This document shows positions 25,029 through 34,600 of a DNA stretch of 45,193 bases, piece after piece. Position 1 is the first letter of the stretch. Each line of letters starts with the position of its first letter. The notes below the pieces were generated by a model, which saw only the letters and a list, made by a program, of their open reading frames with translations, had not been told where the DNA came from and did no database searches. The position numbers and the translations under genes are program-made. Origin of the DNA: Lachnospiraceae bacterium UBA3762 (GTDB lineage Bacteria > Bacillota > Clostridia > Lachnospirales > Lachnospiraceae); contig DFGA01000007.1 in assembly GCA_002371615.1 (NCBI GenBank), positions 1 through 45,193 on the forward strand, written 5' to 3'.

Positions 25029-25886
25029 TCATTTAGTAATACCAAATTTAAGCGCTCCCTTCGGACAGGCCTTGACACATTCTCCGCATCTGATACATTC
25101 GGCACTGTTGGGGTTCTTTATTGGATCCACATTCATTTTGCAGGTCCGTGAACAAGTTCCGCAACTCACACACGCATTTTCGTTAAAAGACATCTTGAGA
25201 AAGCTCAATTTCTGGAACAGTGAATAGAATGCTCCAAGAGGACATACATATTTGCAAAAAGGCCTGTAGATAAAAATTGAGGCAGCAACGCAGACTATGA
25301 GTATTGCAAACTTCCATCTAAAGAGAGCACCAAGTGCGGATCTTACGGAGCCATCCAGAATTGCCAGAGGAATCCCGGCCTCGAGCGTACCCACGGGACA
25401 TATATATTTGCAGAAGAAGGGATCTCCCGTGCCAAGACTTGTCCTGTAAAAGAACGGAAGGGCAAACACAAAGAGAACAAGGAATAAATACTTAAGGTAT
25501 CTTAAGGGCTTATCTATCTTCTCCGGTATCGTGAACTTGGGAGTAGGTATCATGTATAGAAGCTCCTCGATAAGGCCAAATAGACAGAGCCATCCGCAGA
25601 TAAACCTTCCCACAAAAAGTCCTATTGCAGCCAGGTATCCGACTACATAAAAGGCAAATTTTCTTTTCCTTCCGTCGAAGACGGATTGCATGGCTCCAAT
25701 GGGACATGCTCCCAAAGCACCCGGGCAGGAATAACAGTTCATTCCGGGAACACAGAAGTTCTTGAGGGGACCCTTATAAATTGAGGCTGTCAGAAATCCT
25801 TTAAAATATCCGTTTGTCAGGATGCCCCACCCCGCCTGGATACCTTTTCGTATTCTTTTATGTTTCTTCAAGCCATTGTCAGCCAA
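25029..25886 (-). CDS. Membrane-bound polyferredoxin (NapH/CcoG-like 4Fe-4S protein)
   Basis: A 285-aa membrane protein with four or five TM helices and several Cys motifs: an N-terminal CYSCPGALGACPIG, then FICGWLC, CKYICPVG, CKYVCPLG, and two C-terminal ferredoxin motifs (CVSCGTCSRTC, CIRCGECVKACP). It should pass electrons across or along the membrane, as NapH-type proteins do. The only usable start is TTG 25886, which overlaps the CXXC mini-gene by 8 nt; no in-frame ATG exists near it. With the CXXC peptide and the TlpA lipoprotein it forms a redox operon. Confidence 0.9.
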   Translation of the reverse strand: MADNGLKKHKRIRKGIQAGWGILTNGYFKGFLTASIYKGPLKNFCVPGMNCYSCPGALGACPIGAMQSVFDGRKRKFAFYVVGYLAAIGLFVGRFICGWLCLFGLIEELLYMIPTPKFTIPEKIDKPLRYLKYLFLVLFVFALPFFYRTSLGTGDPFFCKYICPVGTLEAGIPLAILDGSVRSALGALFRWKFAILIVCVAASIFIYRPFCKYVCPLGAFYSLFQKLSFLKMSFNENACVSCGTCSRTCKMNVDPIKNPNSAECIRCGECVKACPKGALKFGITK

Positions 25887-26025
25887 TTCCGATACACTCC
25901 ATACAAATATTGGTTGCCTTTTTATTTACTGTATTTGCTTCTCCTCTGCTGACACCAAATATGCAGGAAGCGACGGCAAGTAAAAGAAGAATCAGCGTCA
26001 CGTAGTTCGGAACAGTCTTTTTCAT
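25879..26025 (-). CDS. CD1871A-type CXXC mini-protein
   Basis: A 48-aa protein: MKKTVP start, a hydrophobic helix (YVTLILLLLAVASCIFGV), the RGE turn, and the signature tail NICMECIGIG containing CxxC. This matches the CD1871A family of tiny membrane CXXC proteins recalled from Clostridia. AGAGG lies 5 nt before ATG 26025; the longer frame upstream lacks an SD. It lies between TlpA (13 nt upstream) and the Fe-S membrane protein (8-nt overlap), so it may relay thiol electrons between them. That relay is inference. Confidence 0.85.
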   Translation of the reverse strand: MKKTVPNYVTLILLLLAVASCIFGVSRGEANTVNKKATNICMECIGIG

Positions 26026-26038
26026 AATGACCTCTCTA

Positions 26039-26647
26039 TTATTCCTTTGAAAGATATCCGTCAATAACATTTTCCCATTCCGTGCTTGGCTTGCTACCTA
26101 TCTCCGCACTGCCAAGGACGTTGCCCTCAGAATCAAGGAAATAGGTTGTCGGAACATACTGAAGTCCTATGTCCTCCATTAACTGTACCGGTGCCACAAG
26201 AACAGGATAGGTAATTCCCGTATCTTCTATTATTGATCTTGCATCATCGATGACACTCTCGTCATAGTTTCCCTGCGGATCAGCTACATCAGTGGTAAGT
26301 CCGACAATCTCAAAGCCTTTATCTTTGTATTTTCGCTCTATCTCTCCAAGATCCGGCATCTCCGAAATACAAGGTCCGCAGAAAGTTCCCCAGAAATTGA
26401 TCATGGTCACCTTGTTTCCCTTTACGTAATCAGCAAGGGCAACGTCATTGAGATCCAGATCCTTTACCGTATAGTTTATAATACCGTCCTCCGGAGCGGC
26501 AGCCTTGGTAGCTTGGGCTGTGTCCTGCGAAGCCTCGGGCTGCGCTGTCTCTGCTCCTGACTGCGCCTGTTGTTCGCTATTTCCGCATCCTGTTATAAGC
26601 CCTAATGAAAGTGTAGCTATCAGCAATATTGCAGCCGTTTTCTTCAT
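26039..26647 (-). CDS. TlpA/ResA-like thiol-disulfide lipoprotein
   Basis: A 202-aa extracytoplasmic thioredoxin-like protein. It has a lipoprotein signal with LITGC at about residues 16-20, then a low-complexity Ala/Gln/Glu linker, then the thioredoxin fold with NFWGTFCGPCISEMPDL (CGPC active site), GLTTDVADPQG and YVPTTYFLD (cis-Pro loop). The start at 26647 is fixed by GGAGG 8 nt upstream; the 30 extra upstream codons read into the HAD remnant and are not coding. It likely reduces disulfides or methionine sulfoxide partners outside the membrane with electrons from the downstream genes. Confidence 0.93.
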   Translation of the reverse strand: MKKTAAILLIATLSLGLITGCGNSEQQAQSGAETAQPEASQDTAQATKAAAPEDGIINYTVKDLDLNDVALADYVKGNKVTMINFWGTFCGPCISEMPDLGEIERKYKDKGFEIVGLTTDVADPQGNYDESVIDDARSIIEDTGITYPVLVAPVQLMEDIGLQYVPTTYFLDSEGNVLGSAEIGSKPSTEWENVIDGYLSKE

Positions 26648-26691
26648 ATGATTTACCTCCACCGATTTTTGAATAATTATACCATACTTCT

Positions 26692-26995
26692 TTGAAGAAC
26701 TTAAACGCCGCAGGAGAATCCTCAATGGCATAATCAAACGTCATTTTGCGAAAATCATCCACTTCGAGATTAAATTCGCTACCCTTGATAAAGCTGTCCC
26801 TTCCGTATTTGTTAAGGCAGTAAAGCGTGGCTCTTGTAAGATCATGCTCGTCAAGCCACTGCCTCGATGCTTCATATGCGCTGTAGGGTCTTCCGGTTAT
26901 GACCGAAACCTCAATACCGTCATCGATCCATTTATTAAGCTTTATTGAAGCACCCTCTGTTTCTTTTTCAGATCAAAATCAACGTATATCTTCAT
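26692..26995 (-). pseudogene. Degraded second copy of the HAD nucleotidase gene
   Basis: This stretch is clearly the same gene as 24390-24998: the minus strand starts with the same GGAGGA SD, then MKIYVDFD. Two internal deletions follow (from VDFD into FDLKK, then into the KETEGAS region), giving a frameshift. Afterwards the frame matches SITLNKWIDDG, VITGRPYSAYEAS and VDDFRKMTFDYAIEDSP closely at nucleotide level. Homology ends abruptly after SPAAFKFF, about 45 nt upstream of the TlpA start, so the 3' end is missing. It cannot be functional. It stands in the same orientation as the intact copy. Confidence 0.92.
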
Positions 26996-27052
26996 TGCGT
27001 ATCCTCCAATCCCTTCTTGAGAGCCCCATCTCTTATCATACTGCCACTATCG

Positions 27053-29221
27053 TTACAGCATCTGCTTTTGCACCAGTCTCGCAAATCTTCCTTTATTATC
27101 CATGAGTTCCTGATATGTCCCCTCTTCCAAGATCCTTCCCTTATCAAGCAGAACGATCCGGTCAAAATCTCTGACCGTCGACAACCTGTGCGCGACCATA
27201 ACCACGGTCGAATTCATTTTTCTGATGTTCTCCAGCACTTTTTTTTGTGTCACGTTATCAAGGGCTGATGTCGCCTCGTCAAGAATCAGGACCCTCGGAT
27301 GATCAAGAAGCGCTCGTGCAAGGAGGATGCGCTGTCTCTGTCCTCCGGAGAAACCGCAGGAATTAGCTTCGGAGACCTCAGTGTTCAGACCGAGCGGAAG
27401 TGAGCGTATATAATCACCGATCTCGGCGTTGTCAAGAGCCTCCCAGAGTTTTTTCTCTTTCGGATCGTCAGCATTGCCGAAAGCGACATTTTCCGCAATC
27501 GTTCCGGGGAAGATGCGGCTGAACTGGAAGACTGATCCTATGCATTTTCGTAAAGATTTCTGGTTCAGGGATGCGAGAGGCTTTCCGTCGTAAGAGACCG
27601 TTCCCGAGTCCGGCTTTTCCATGCCGATCAGTATCTTTAAGAGCGTGCTTTTGCCGCATCCGCTTTCTCCCACAATTGCCAGCTTTTCCCCTTTTTTGAT
27701 ATGCAAAGAAATGCCACTCAGACATCCGATCCTATCGTCATCATAGGCAAAATAAATGTTTTCCGCTTTGATCTCCCCCCGAAGATTCCTTATGTATTCG
27801 AGTGCCTCGGTCTGTTCGGTTTCGGCAGTAAAGAGCGGGTAACTGTTTCTGCACAGAAAACGGGTCAGAAACATATTGTCCATAATATCCGTAAGGCTTC
27901 CAACGACCGTCAGAACAAGCGAAAATGCTGATATGAAAGCAAGATAATCCTGCGGTGCAAGACTCCTGGTAAGCGATGTGCCCAGAAGAGCAATCGTCGT
28001 CAGAATAGACACTCCGGACACTATCGCCGTACTGTATTTGAGAAAAAACGGTTGATTATAGGTCAGCAAGAGCCTTCTCCTGTACATCTCAGCCCATTTG
28101 GAGTAAATAAAAACTTCCGCACCGAGGCTTTTGATTTTCTGGATTCCTCTTACGGCAGAGTACAGGAAGCCCGTGTATTCCATATCAAGATCTAAAAGAC
28201 GTTTTTCATTGACCATATGAAGGAGCGAACTGATCAGCGAAACGAGAATCTTAAGAGCGATGAAGATCAGTGCCGGGATGAAAAGTATCGGCGACATATA
28301 GCGCATCTCGACCAGATAGGCTGCAGAAAACGAAAGATTCAACAGCACATCCATAAATATGTCCAGAATGATATCCGACAATCTGGAACAGCTGTTAATC
28401 CGGCTGGATAGTTTTCCCGAAGAGGTCTGCTGAAAGAAGGAATGCGGCAGATGCATGACCTTCGCCATTACCGCGGACTGCATCTCCATGGAGATGCGGA
28501 GTTTGGTTTGCGACAGGATCAGAGTCTTTATCAATGAGATCACCGATCTTGCGATAATAACGGTCAGATAGATAACAAGCGACCACCCAAACAGCATCGC
28601 GTTATGATCCGCCTCGTTAATATATGACTTATAGATGCGGTTGGACACTGCGGGAATCACCATACCGAGAAGGGTCGTAATGCCTGTTGCACCCAGAAGC
28701 TTTACAACATCCCCTAGTGTGAGCGATTTCATAACGTTCGCGATAAAAGTTCCGATGATGCTGTTCTTTTCGACAATCGGTCTGCAGAAAATATAGCAGT
28801 CCTTTCGAAGATGCAGCAGAACTTTCCGCAAGGCCAGGCCGGAGGTTCCGTCTGAAGGACAGAAATACCGGTATCCTGCTATTGTCGGTACCAGCGCGAC
28901 CGCTTTGCCATCTTCCCAAAATGCCAGAATGTACTTAGATCTGGTCCTGCATTCCCGCATGAGATCTTCCGAGTATTCATACATCATTCCAAGCGGATCC
29001 AGCATAGCGTCCAGAAGGCTGGTCAATACATTAAATCCGTATAGTCTGCCGGACTGAATGCCGAAACATTGCAGGATATAAAGAACTGCCGACTGGGCAT
29101 CGTCGATTTCTTCTTCAATCCTGATTCTTCTTTTATTGTTGAAGAGGAACCCGTCAGCTTCAGACTCAAGGCGGATGTTATTGTCTTCTCTTTTTTGCAG
29201 AATTTCATTAAATATAGACAT
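27053..29221 (-). CDS. NHLM-type ABC exporter, permease/ATPase (second subunit)
   Basis: A 722-aa half-transporter. An N-terminal ~155-residue soluble domain, with no peptidase motifs, precedes a six-helix permease (~160-450) and an ATPase: Walker A GESGCGKST, signature FSGGQRQR, Walker B VLILDEATSALD and an H-loop His in VAHRLST. The architecture matches the ATP-binding partner of NHLM peptide exporters, which usually works as a heterodimer with the peptidase-type subunit. That subunit is encoded 13 nt upstream. The expected role is export of a ribosomal peptide or similar small product. The SD is weak, consistent with coupling. Confidence 0.85.
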   Translation of the reverse strand: MSIFNEILQKREDNNIRLESEADGFLFNNKRRIRIEEEIDDAQSAVLYILQCFGIQSGRLYGFNVLTSLLDAMLDPLGMMYEYSEDLMRECRTRSKYILAFWEDGKAVALVPTIAGYRYFCPSDGTSGLALRKVLLHLRKDCYIFCRPIVEKNSIIGTFIANVMKSLTLGDVVKLLGATGITTLLGMVIPAVSNRIYKSYINEADHNAMLFGWSLVIYLTVIIARSVISLIKTLILSQTKLRISMEMQSAVMAKVMHLPHSFFQQTSSGKLSSRINSCSRLSDIILDIFMDVLLNLSFSAAYLVEMRYMSPILFIPALIFIALKILVSLISSLLHMVNEKRLLDLDMEYTGFLYSAVRGIQKIKSLGAEVFIYSKWAEMYRRRLLLTYNQPFFLKYSTAIVSGVSILTTIALLGTSLTRSLAPQDYLAFISAFSLVLTVVGSLTDIMDNMFLTRFLCRNSYPLFTAETEQTEALEYIRNLRGEIKAENIYFAYDDDRIGCLSGISLHIKKGEKLAIVGESGCGKSTLLKILIGMEKPDSGTVSYDGKPLASLNQKSLRKCIGSVFQFSRIFPGTIAENVAFGNADDPKEKKLWEALDNAEIGDYIRSLPLGLNTEVSEANSCGFSGGQRQRILLARALLDHPRVLILDEATSALDNVTQKKVLENIRKMNSTVVMVAHRLSTVRDFDRIVLLDKGRILEEGTYQELMDNKGRFARLVQKQML

Positions 29222-29234
29222 AGAATTTCTTTTC

Positions 29235-31370
29235 TTATTCGATCAGCGTCTTGTAAAGGCCATCCTGTGCATAAAGCTCCGCGTGTGTTCCGACCTGAAC
29301 GATCCGTCCGTGATTCATGACGTAGATCCGGTCACAGTCGACAATAGTTGACAGACGGTGCGCAACGATCACGCAGGTAGTCCCATTCTCTTTCAGCGCC
29401 TTCATAGCCTTGTCCTCTGTAAGCGCATCCAGGGCGGAGGTGAACTCATCAAGGAAGAGAAGAGTCGGTTCATGCGCCAGCGCTCTGGCAAGTTCAAGCC
29501 TTTGCAGTTCTCCTCCCGAGAAATTGCGCCCGTTTTCTTCTATGACAGAACTGTATCCCTTGTGCTCTCTGGCGATCCTGTCATAGATCTGGGCATTTCT
29601 GGTCGCAAGAACAACTTCAATATTTTCAATGGTGCTGTCCCACATTCTGATATTATTATAAATGGAGTCCTCGAACATGACAGTCTCCTGATCTACCGTG
29701 GCAACAGAGGAATGAAATACGACGTCTGCGATCTTGTCACGTTTTTTTCCGTCATATAAGACTTCCCCTGATTCCGGCTTGTAAAGATTGGCAAGAACCT
29801 TCAGGAGAGTGCTTTTGCCACAGCCGGTCGCGCCCACGATCGCTACCATTTCTCCGGGATTAACTTCAATACTGACATGATCCAGTGCCAGCTCGTCGCC
29901 GGTATAGTAACGATAGCACAGGTTCTGTGCCCTAAGATGTCCTGTCAGCTTCTCCGCACTTTCCCGTTCCTCTGCCTTAAGCGGAACAGGTGCTTCAGTT
30001 TCCCTTTCGATGATATCATTGACCCTTTCGATATTGGTTCTCATGTTCTGAAGCGCATCTACCGAAGAAATACAGTTATTCACCGAAGTGATCATACTGC
30101 CCAGAATCCCCTGGAACAACGCCATGGTACCTAGCGTAAAGCTTCCGTGCACCACAAACCAGGCACCCATAAACAGCTGGACAGCCTGAAGAATATTGCC
30201 CGACAGGCTGGTATTGAGAGTAGAAAGAGCCCTGAAACGGTTTTGTGTTATCTGGCTCTCATTCCGGTTTTCCTGGGAGGAATGCCACATGTTATAGAAA
30301 TCACGTTCCGCACCGGTCGACTTGATAGTATCGATCATATTCATCCCGTTCAGAAGAGAGGAATTCACGCGGTTGGCAGACGTCGTCATACTTCTGGCGG
30401 CAATCGCGCTCCTTTCCTGTATCTGCGTGCTCGCCGCAATACTGACTGCCACAACAACCAAACATACGCCGGCAATCAATGCGTTATAGTAAAACAGATA
30501 GAAAATATAAATGACACACATAAACGCGTCGATCGTCCTCGGAACCAGTGCGTTCATAATGGAGTTGTCCAGCGTGACATTGTTTTCTATTCGGGAAATG
30601 ACCTCCCAGCCGCTGAAGGTCTCGAAAAAATCAAGTGGCTGATGGAATATTTTCTTGAACAATATGCTCCCGGACAGCGCGGAATTCCTGCGGCTGGTAC
30701 GGCTGAGAATATACATTTTGATGATGGAGGCAACCACATAGATGATCATCAGACTAATGTAAAGGGCTATGTTCTCGTATCCCTCAACGATCTTAGCACG
30801 ATCCGTACTTCCTATGGAACCGTCAAGAATTGTTTTCTGCAGACTGACCATGGCCAGGTTAAGCAGAACGCACGCAACCGTGAAACAGGCCAGCACGATC
30901 ATTGACTTTATAAGCGGTCTGATTCGGTTCCCGATGAGTGAACGAAGCGATTCCCGTCTTCCTCCGGTTTTGAACGAACTGTTTTTACGGAAGGAAATGA
31001 CCGTACCGGTAAACAGCTGCTCCAGCTTTTTCATCTCAAGCCTGTACTCGCCTCTTGCCGGGTCAACGACAGTTACAAGATCTCCCCTGATAGATTTAAT
31101 GATAGCATAATACCGCCTCTTCCACTGAATCATCAAAGGAAATTCCATATTTCTAAGTTCTTTTGCCGTGATCTTTTCGATTGAAGCATCCAGACCGTAA
31201 CGTGCAGCCGCCTGCACGATCTCATCCGGACTTGAGCCGTTCCTTGAGGAAATGCAGACCTGACGCAACTGCGCGATTGATACGAAACGTTTATAGTAAC
31301 CCAATATCATAGACAGAGCCGCTGCTCCGTTCTCACCGGTCTGCATTTGGATCACAACAGGAATCTTCAT
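29235..31370 (-). CDS. NHLM-type ABC exporter with inactive C39 peptidase domain
   Basis: A 711-aa protein: C39-like domain (1-125), six-helix permease (~145-430), ATPase (~470-711) with GATGCGKST, FSGGELQR and LLFLDEFTSALD. In active C39 peptidases the nucleophile lies in a D/ECG motif six residues after a conserved Gln. Here Q8 is kept but the position is N14 (TGENGAA). The catalytic His following the tryptophan is Tyr (WKRRYYAII). The Asp of the DP motif remains (VVDPARG). The domain should therefore bind cargo without cleaving it, as in HlyB-type exporters. A consensus promoter lies about 165 nt upstream. It is divergent from the radical SAM-RT gene. Confidence 0.85.
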   Translation of the reverse strand: MKIPVVIQMQTGENGAAALSMILGYYKRFVSIAQLRQVCISSRNGSSPDEIVQAAARYGLDASIEKITAKELRNMEFPLMIQWKRRYYAIIKSIRGDLVTVVDPARGEYRLEMKKLEQLFTGTVISFRKNSSFKTGGRRESLRSLIGNRIRPLIKSMIVLACFTVACVLLNLAMVSLQKTILDGSIGSTDRAKIVEGYENIALYISLMIIYVVASIIKMYILSRTSRRNSALSGSILFKKIFHQPLDFFETFSGWEVISRIENNVTLDNSIMNALVPRTIDAFMCVIYIFYLFYYNALIAGVCLVVVAVSIAASTQIQERSAIAARSMTTSANRVNSSLLNGMNMIDTIKSTGAERDFYNMWHSSQENRNESQITQNRFRALSTLNTSLSGNILQAVQLFMGAWFVVHGSFTLGTMALFQGILGSMITSVNNCISSVDALQNMRTNIERVNDIIERETEAPVPLKAEERESAEKLTGHLRAQNLCYRYYTGDELALDHVSIEVNPGEMVAIVGATGCGKSTLLKVLANLYKPESGEVLYDGKKRDKIADVVFHSSVATVDQETVMFEDSIYNNIRMWDSTIENIEVVLATRNAQIYDRIAREHKGYSSVIEENGRNFSGGELQRLELARALAHEPTLLFLDEFTSALDALTEDKAMKALKENGTTCVIVAHRLSTIVDCDRIYVMNHGRIVQVGTHAELYAQDGLYKTLIE

Positions 31371-31542
31371 GTCTGGTTTTGCGCATTCTCCAATTCTTTA
31401 GAGCGAAAAAGAGAAGGGGAGCCTTGCAGCGTGCACGAAAACGGCTTGATCCTCGGCTGTTTTCAAAAGCCATATCATGAAGACTTATCCGTTTCCTTGA
31501 AAACGCGGTTATTCCACCGCACCCTTCTCATTTTCATACAGA

Positions 31543-31571
31543 AGTATACAGCAGGAAATCGTTATTTTCAA
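31543..31571 (-). promoter_or_regulatory. Promoter of the exporter operon
   Basis: On the minus strand TTGAAA (31566-31571), a 17-nt spacer, and TATACT (31543-31548). Transcription would start near 31536 and leave a leader of about 165 nt, in which GTTTTCAA (31459-31466) can pair with TTGAAAAC (31497-31504). Confidence 0.7.
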
Positions 31572-31600
31572 TATACTTTTAACAGACTTTTTACATTGTC

Positions 31601-31629
31601 TTGACAACAGATTCAGCTTCGTAAATAAT
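31601..31629 (+). promoter_or_regulatory. Promoter of the radical SAM-RT gene
   Basis: TTGACA (31601-31606), a 17-nt spacer, then AATAAT (31624-31629). Start of transcription is expected near 31636, about 19 nt before ATG 31655. It is back-to-back with the exporter promoter; the two -35 elements lie 29 nt apart. Confidence 0.7.
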
Positions 31630-31654
31630 AAACCGCAAACGATATTTTCTTCTG

Positions 31655-34600
31655 ATGAAGGGGAGCCAAAACACGGAAATGAACACATGGAAAAAACGGT
31701 CAGTAGAACGTGACCGAAACATAGGCTGGGTGAATAACCGCCTTTTTGAACTTGACTATCCATCGCTTTATCTTGGAAACGAGATGAACACCTTTCACTT
31801 TGACTGGGACGATGCAATAGAAACCGGAGCGATTGATGAGATCCCGCGGATCCTTCTTATGAACCTAGGCTCCTACAAAAACACCCTCAATGCCCCGGCC
31901 CTGCTCTTGTTCTATGATGAACTGCATACATTGAAACCCTCCTGGATCGTGGAACGTTCTTTATGCCCGGCAACCTCAAATGATCTGAATATCATGAGAC
32001 TGGACGGGATCCGTCCCTTCGCTGTTGAAAGCAAGATGCCCGCAGAATGCTTCGATGTGATCTGTATGTCAATGGATTTCTACCATAATACCGCCAGTAT
32101 TCCATGGTATCTGTACGAAAGCGGTATTCCGGTTTTTTCAAAGGAACGGACCGAGGAAGATCCCTTCATCATATTGGGCGGCGCTGCTCTTTACAACCCT
32201 GCCCCTTACATGAATTTCTGCGATATTATATTTTTCGGAGAAGGCGAAGATATACTTCCCGACCTGCTCGCGATGATCGTTGAAAACAGGCGTATTGGTA
32301 TGACAAAAGAAGAGATTCTCCTGCGAGCCGTTAAGTCCTGGGACTGTCTGTATGTACCCCGGTTTTACGAAGAGCGGTTTACACAATCCGGCACGTACAC
32401 GGGGACTTACCCTCTGCGTCCGGATGTACCTGAGCAAATCTCGTTTTATCGTGTGAAGGATCTGGACAAATCCTTCGTTTGCACTAAGCCCCCATTCAGC
32501 TTCGGAGTCACTGCTTCGCTGAATTCTCCTCAGGAGATCTCAAAAAGTTGCGAAGGAAAATGCAGCTTCTGCGCCCCCTGTTTTACTTCACTTCCTTTTC
32601 GTGCCCGTTCCGCGCAGCTGGTCAGAAAATACCGCCGGGAAGCAGCATACTTTACCGGAAACCTTACGTCTAATCTGGTTTCCTTCAACTCCGCCTCCCA
32701 TCCGGAAATCAACCGTATCATTCATGACGCCGGTGAAGACTCCTGCGGCACTGTCCGTTCTCTGACCTTCAGAGCCGACACCTACGCGACCAATCCCGAA
32801 TACTTCAGCTTTGTTGCTTCTTCCGATTTTTCCCGTGCTGTGTTCGGAATCGAAGGAGCCTCTCAAAGGCTCCGCAATACCGTGTCTAAAAACCTGTCAG
32901 AGGAACAGATTTTAAATACCATGCGCGAAATCTGTCGCTGTGGCATATACCTTGTAAAACTAATGATGATCAGCGGTCTGCCCGGTGAGACCGATGATGA
33001 TCTTGATGAACTGGTCAGCCTCGTTCGTAAAATCATGGCGATTTTTGAGGAGGAGACCCTGCCGGGACTTCCACACCCGAAGCTCCTGATCACCTGGACT
33101 TCTCTGATAGTTTATCCCCACACGCCGTTGCAGTGGACAAGGATCAACCACCATCTTCATGCAGACTATTCTTCCCGGGTGAAGCGTTTGAATGAGCTTG
33201 GATGCCATGCATATGAGACAACCATCACTTCCGATGCACTCGTTCATCAGCTGATTTTGCGCAGTGACAGCCGTCTGGAGGGATTTCTGGTCAAGCTGGC
33301 CAGGGAAGGCCTGATTCGTCATGATAAACCCTACCCTGATGAAGTGCTCGATTCCCTTGAGCGTTACCTGTCAGAAAACTCTCTCCCGTCATTAGATGAA
33401 TGGTTTCGCGAATATACATATGAGGATCCGCTTCCCTGGGATCTGATTAAGGCACCGGCCACAAAACAATATCTCTGGAAAAGATATCAGATGATGAAAG
33501 CCGACTTCCCCGAAAATGATTCTGTCTGTACTAAAGCCTGCAGCGGATGCGGAGGATGTACCGGGGAGGATAAGAGTCATATGAAAGAGATTGCCGGGCG
33601 CAGGGAGCAGGATTCGAAAATCAAACTGACACATATATATCCGAAAGAAAGACATGTTCCTAAGCAGCATGTTCTTATGGAATTCGAATATGACCTGCCA
33701 TATTCCTTTGTTTTTTCGTCCTACTGGGACTGTGAGGTACGCCGTGCCCTGAATCTTGCCGGCATAAAATACGATCCCACATCCGTTGCCACACTTGATT
33801 CCGGACAGCTTTCAGGCATTTCGGGAGCAGGACCAAACCTGACCTGCATTGCCCTTGACGAACGGCTCGGACTTTCAGAACTCAACCGGCGCATTACAGA
33901 ACATGCATTGAATTTTCATATCACATCCCTTTCGGAGATCGAAACGCCCTTAAGGGTCACTTCTGTTTCGTATTGTTATGATTTGCCTGACAAAACTGAT
34001 GAGGTCATCCTTTCCGAAAATGTGAAGAATAAAATGGCTCAGAAAGAATGGTTGCATTCCTTCCCCACAAAAACAGGGCATTCTGTACGGACCACGGATT
34101 TTCGCCCCTTTGTAACTGACGCCTCTGTAAGAGACGGGTGTCTGTATTTTTCTTCAAACAGCACCAACTGTGATCCGCGCAGACTAGTCTGCTGTCTGAT
34201 GGATCTGCCGATCTTATCAAAGCTTTCCTCCTTTCCTGTACGGACGGGATTTACCTTTGAAAAGAAGGGCATCCTGGATATGGCGATGAAAAAAGAAGTC
34301 AGGGAGGCTTTTATAAAAAACCGCGAGAGCAAGACAATATATGATGAGGCTTCCTTCAATGCACTGTCATCCTATATATCAAGTCCCGCCTGTGTCAGTG
34401 ACCTGAAGAAGCTTATTTCAAGAGACTATTTTATGACGCCTCCGCAACATTTTCGCGTGCCGAAGGATTTTACCGGACGTAAGAGGGATGTTTACACCTG
34501 GCATGACACTACAAAATACCTTATGAGTCTGATCTGCTTTGCTATGAGGGACTATGATTATATATATTCAGACGGTCTGTATTCATTCCGCAGCACGAAA

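Noticed and set aside
31371..31508. Tiny frames in the exporter leader considered as precursor or leader peptides
   Set aside because: The 26- and 45-codon frames have no properly spaced SD and no core-peptide-like composition.
31509..31817. A 102-codon minus-strand frame considered as a peptide precursor
   Set aside because: Its start lies inside the radical SAM-RT gene, it crosses the proposed promoters, and it lacks a leader-like GG site or SD.
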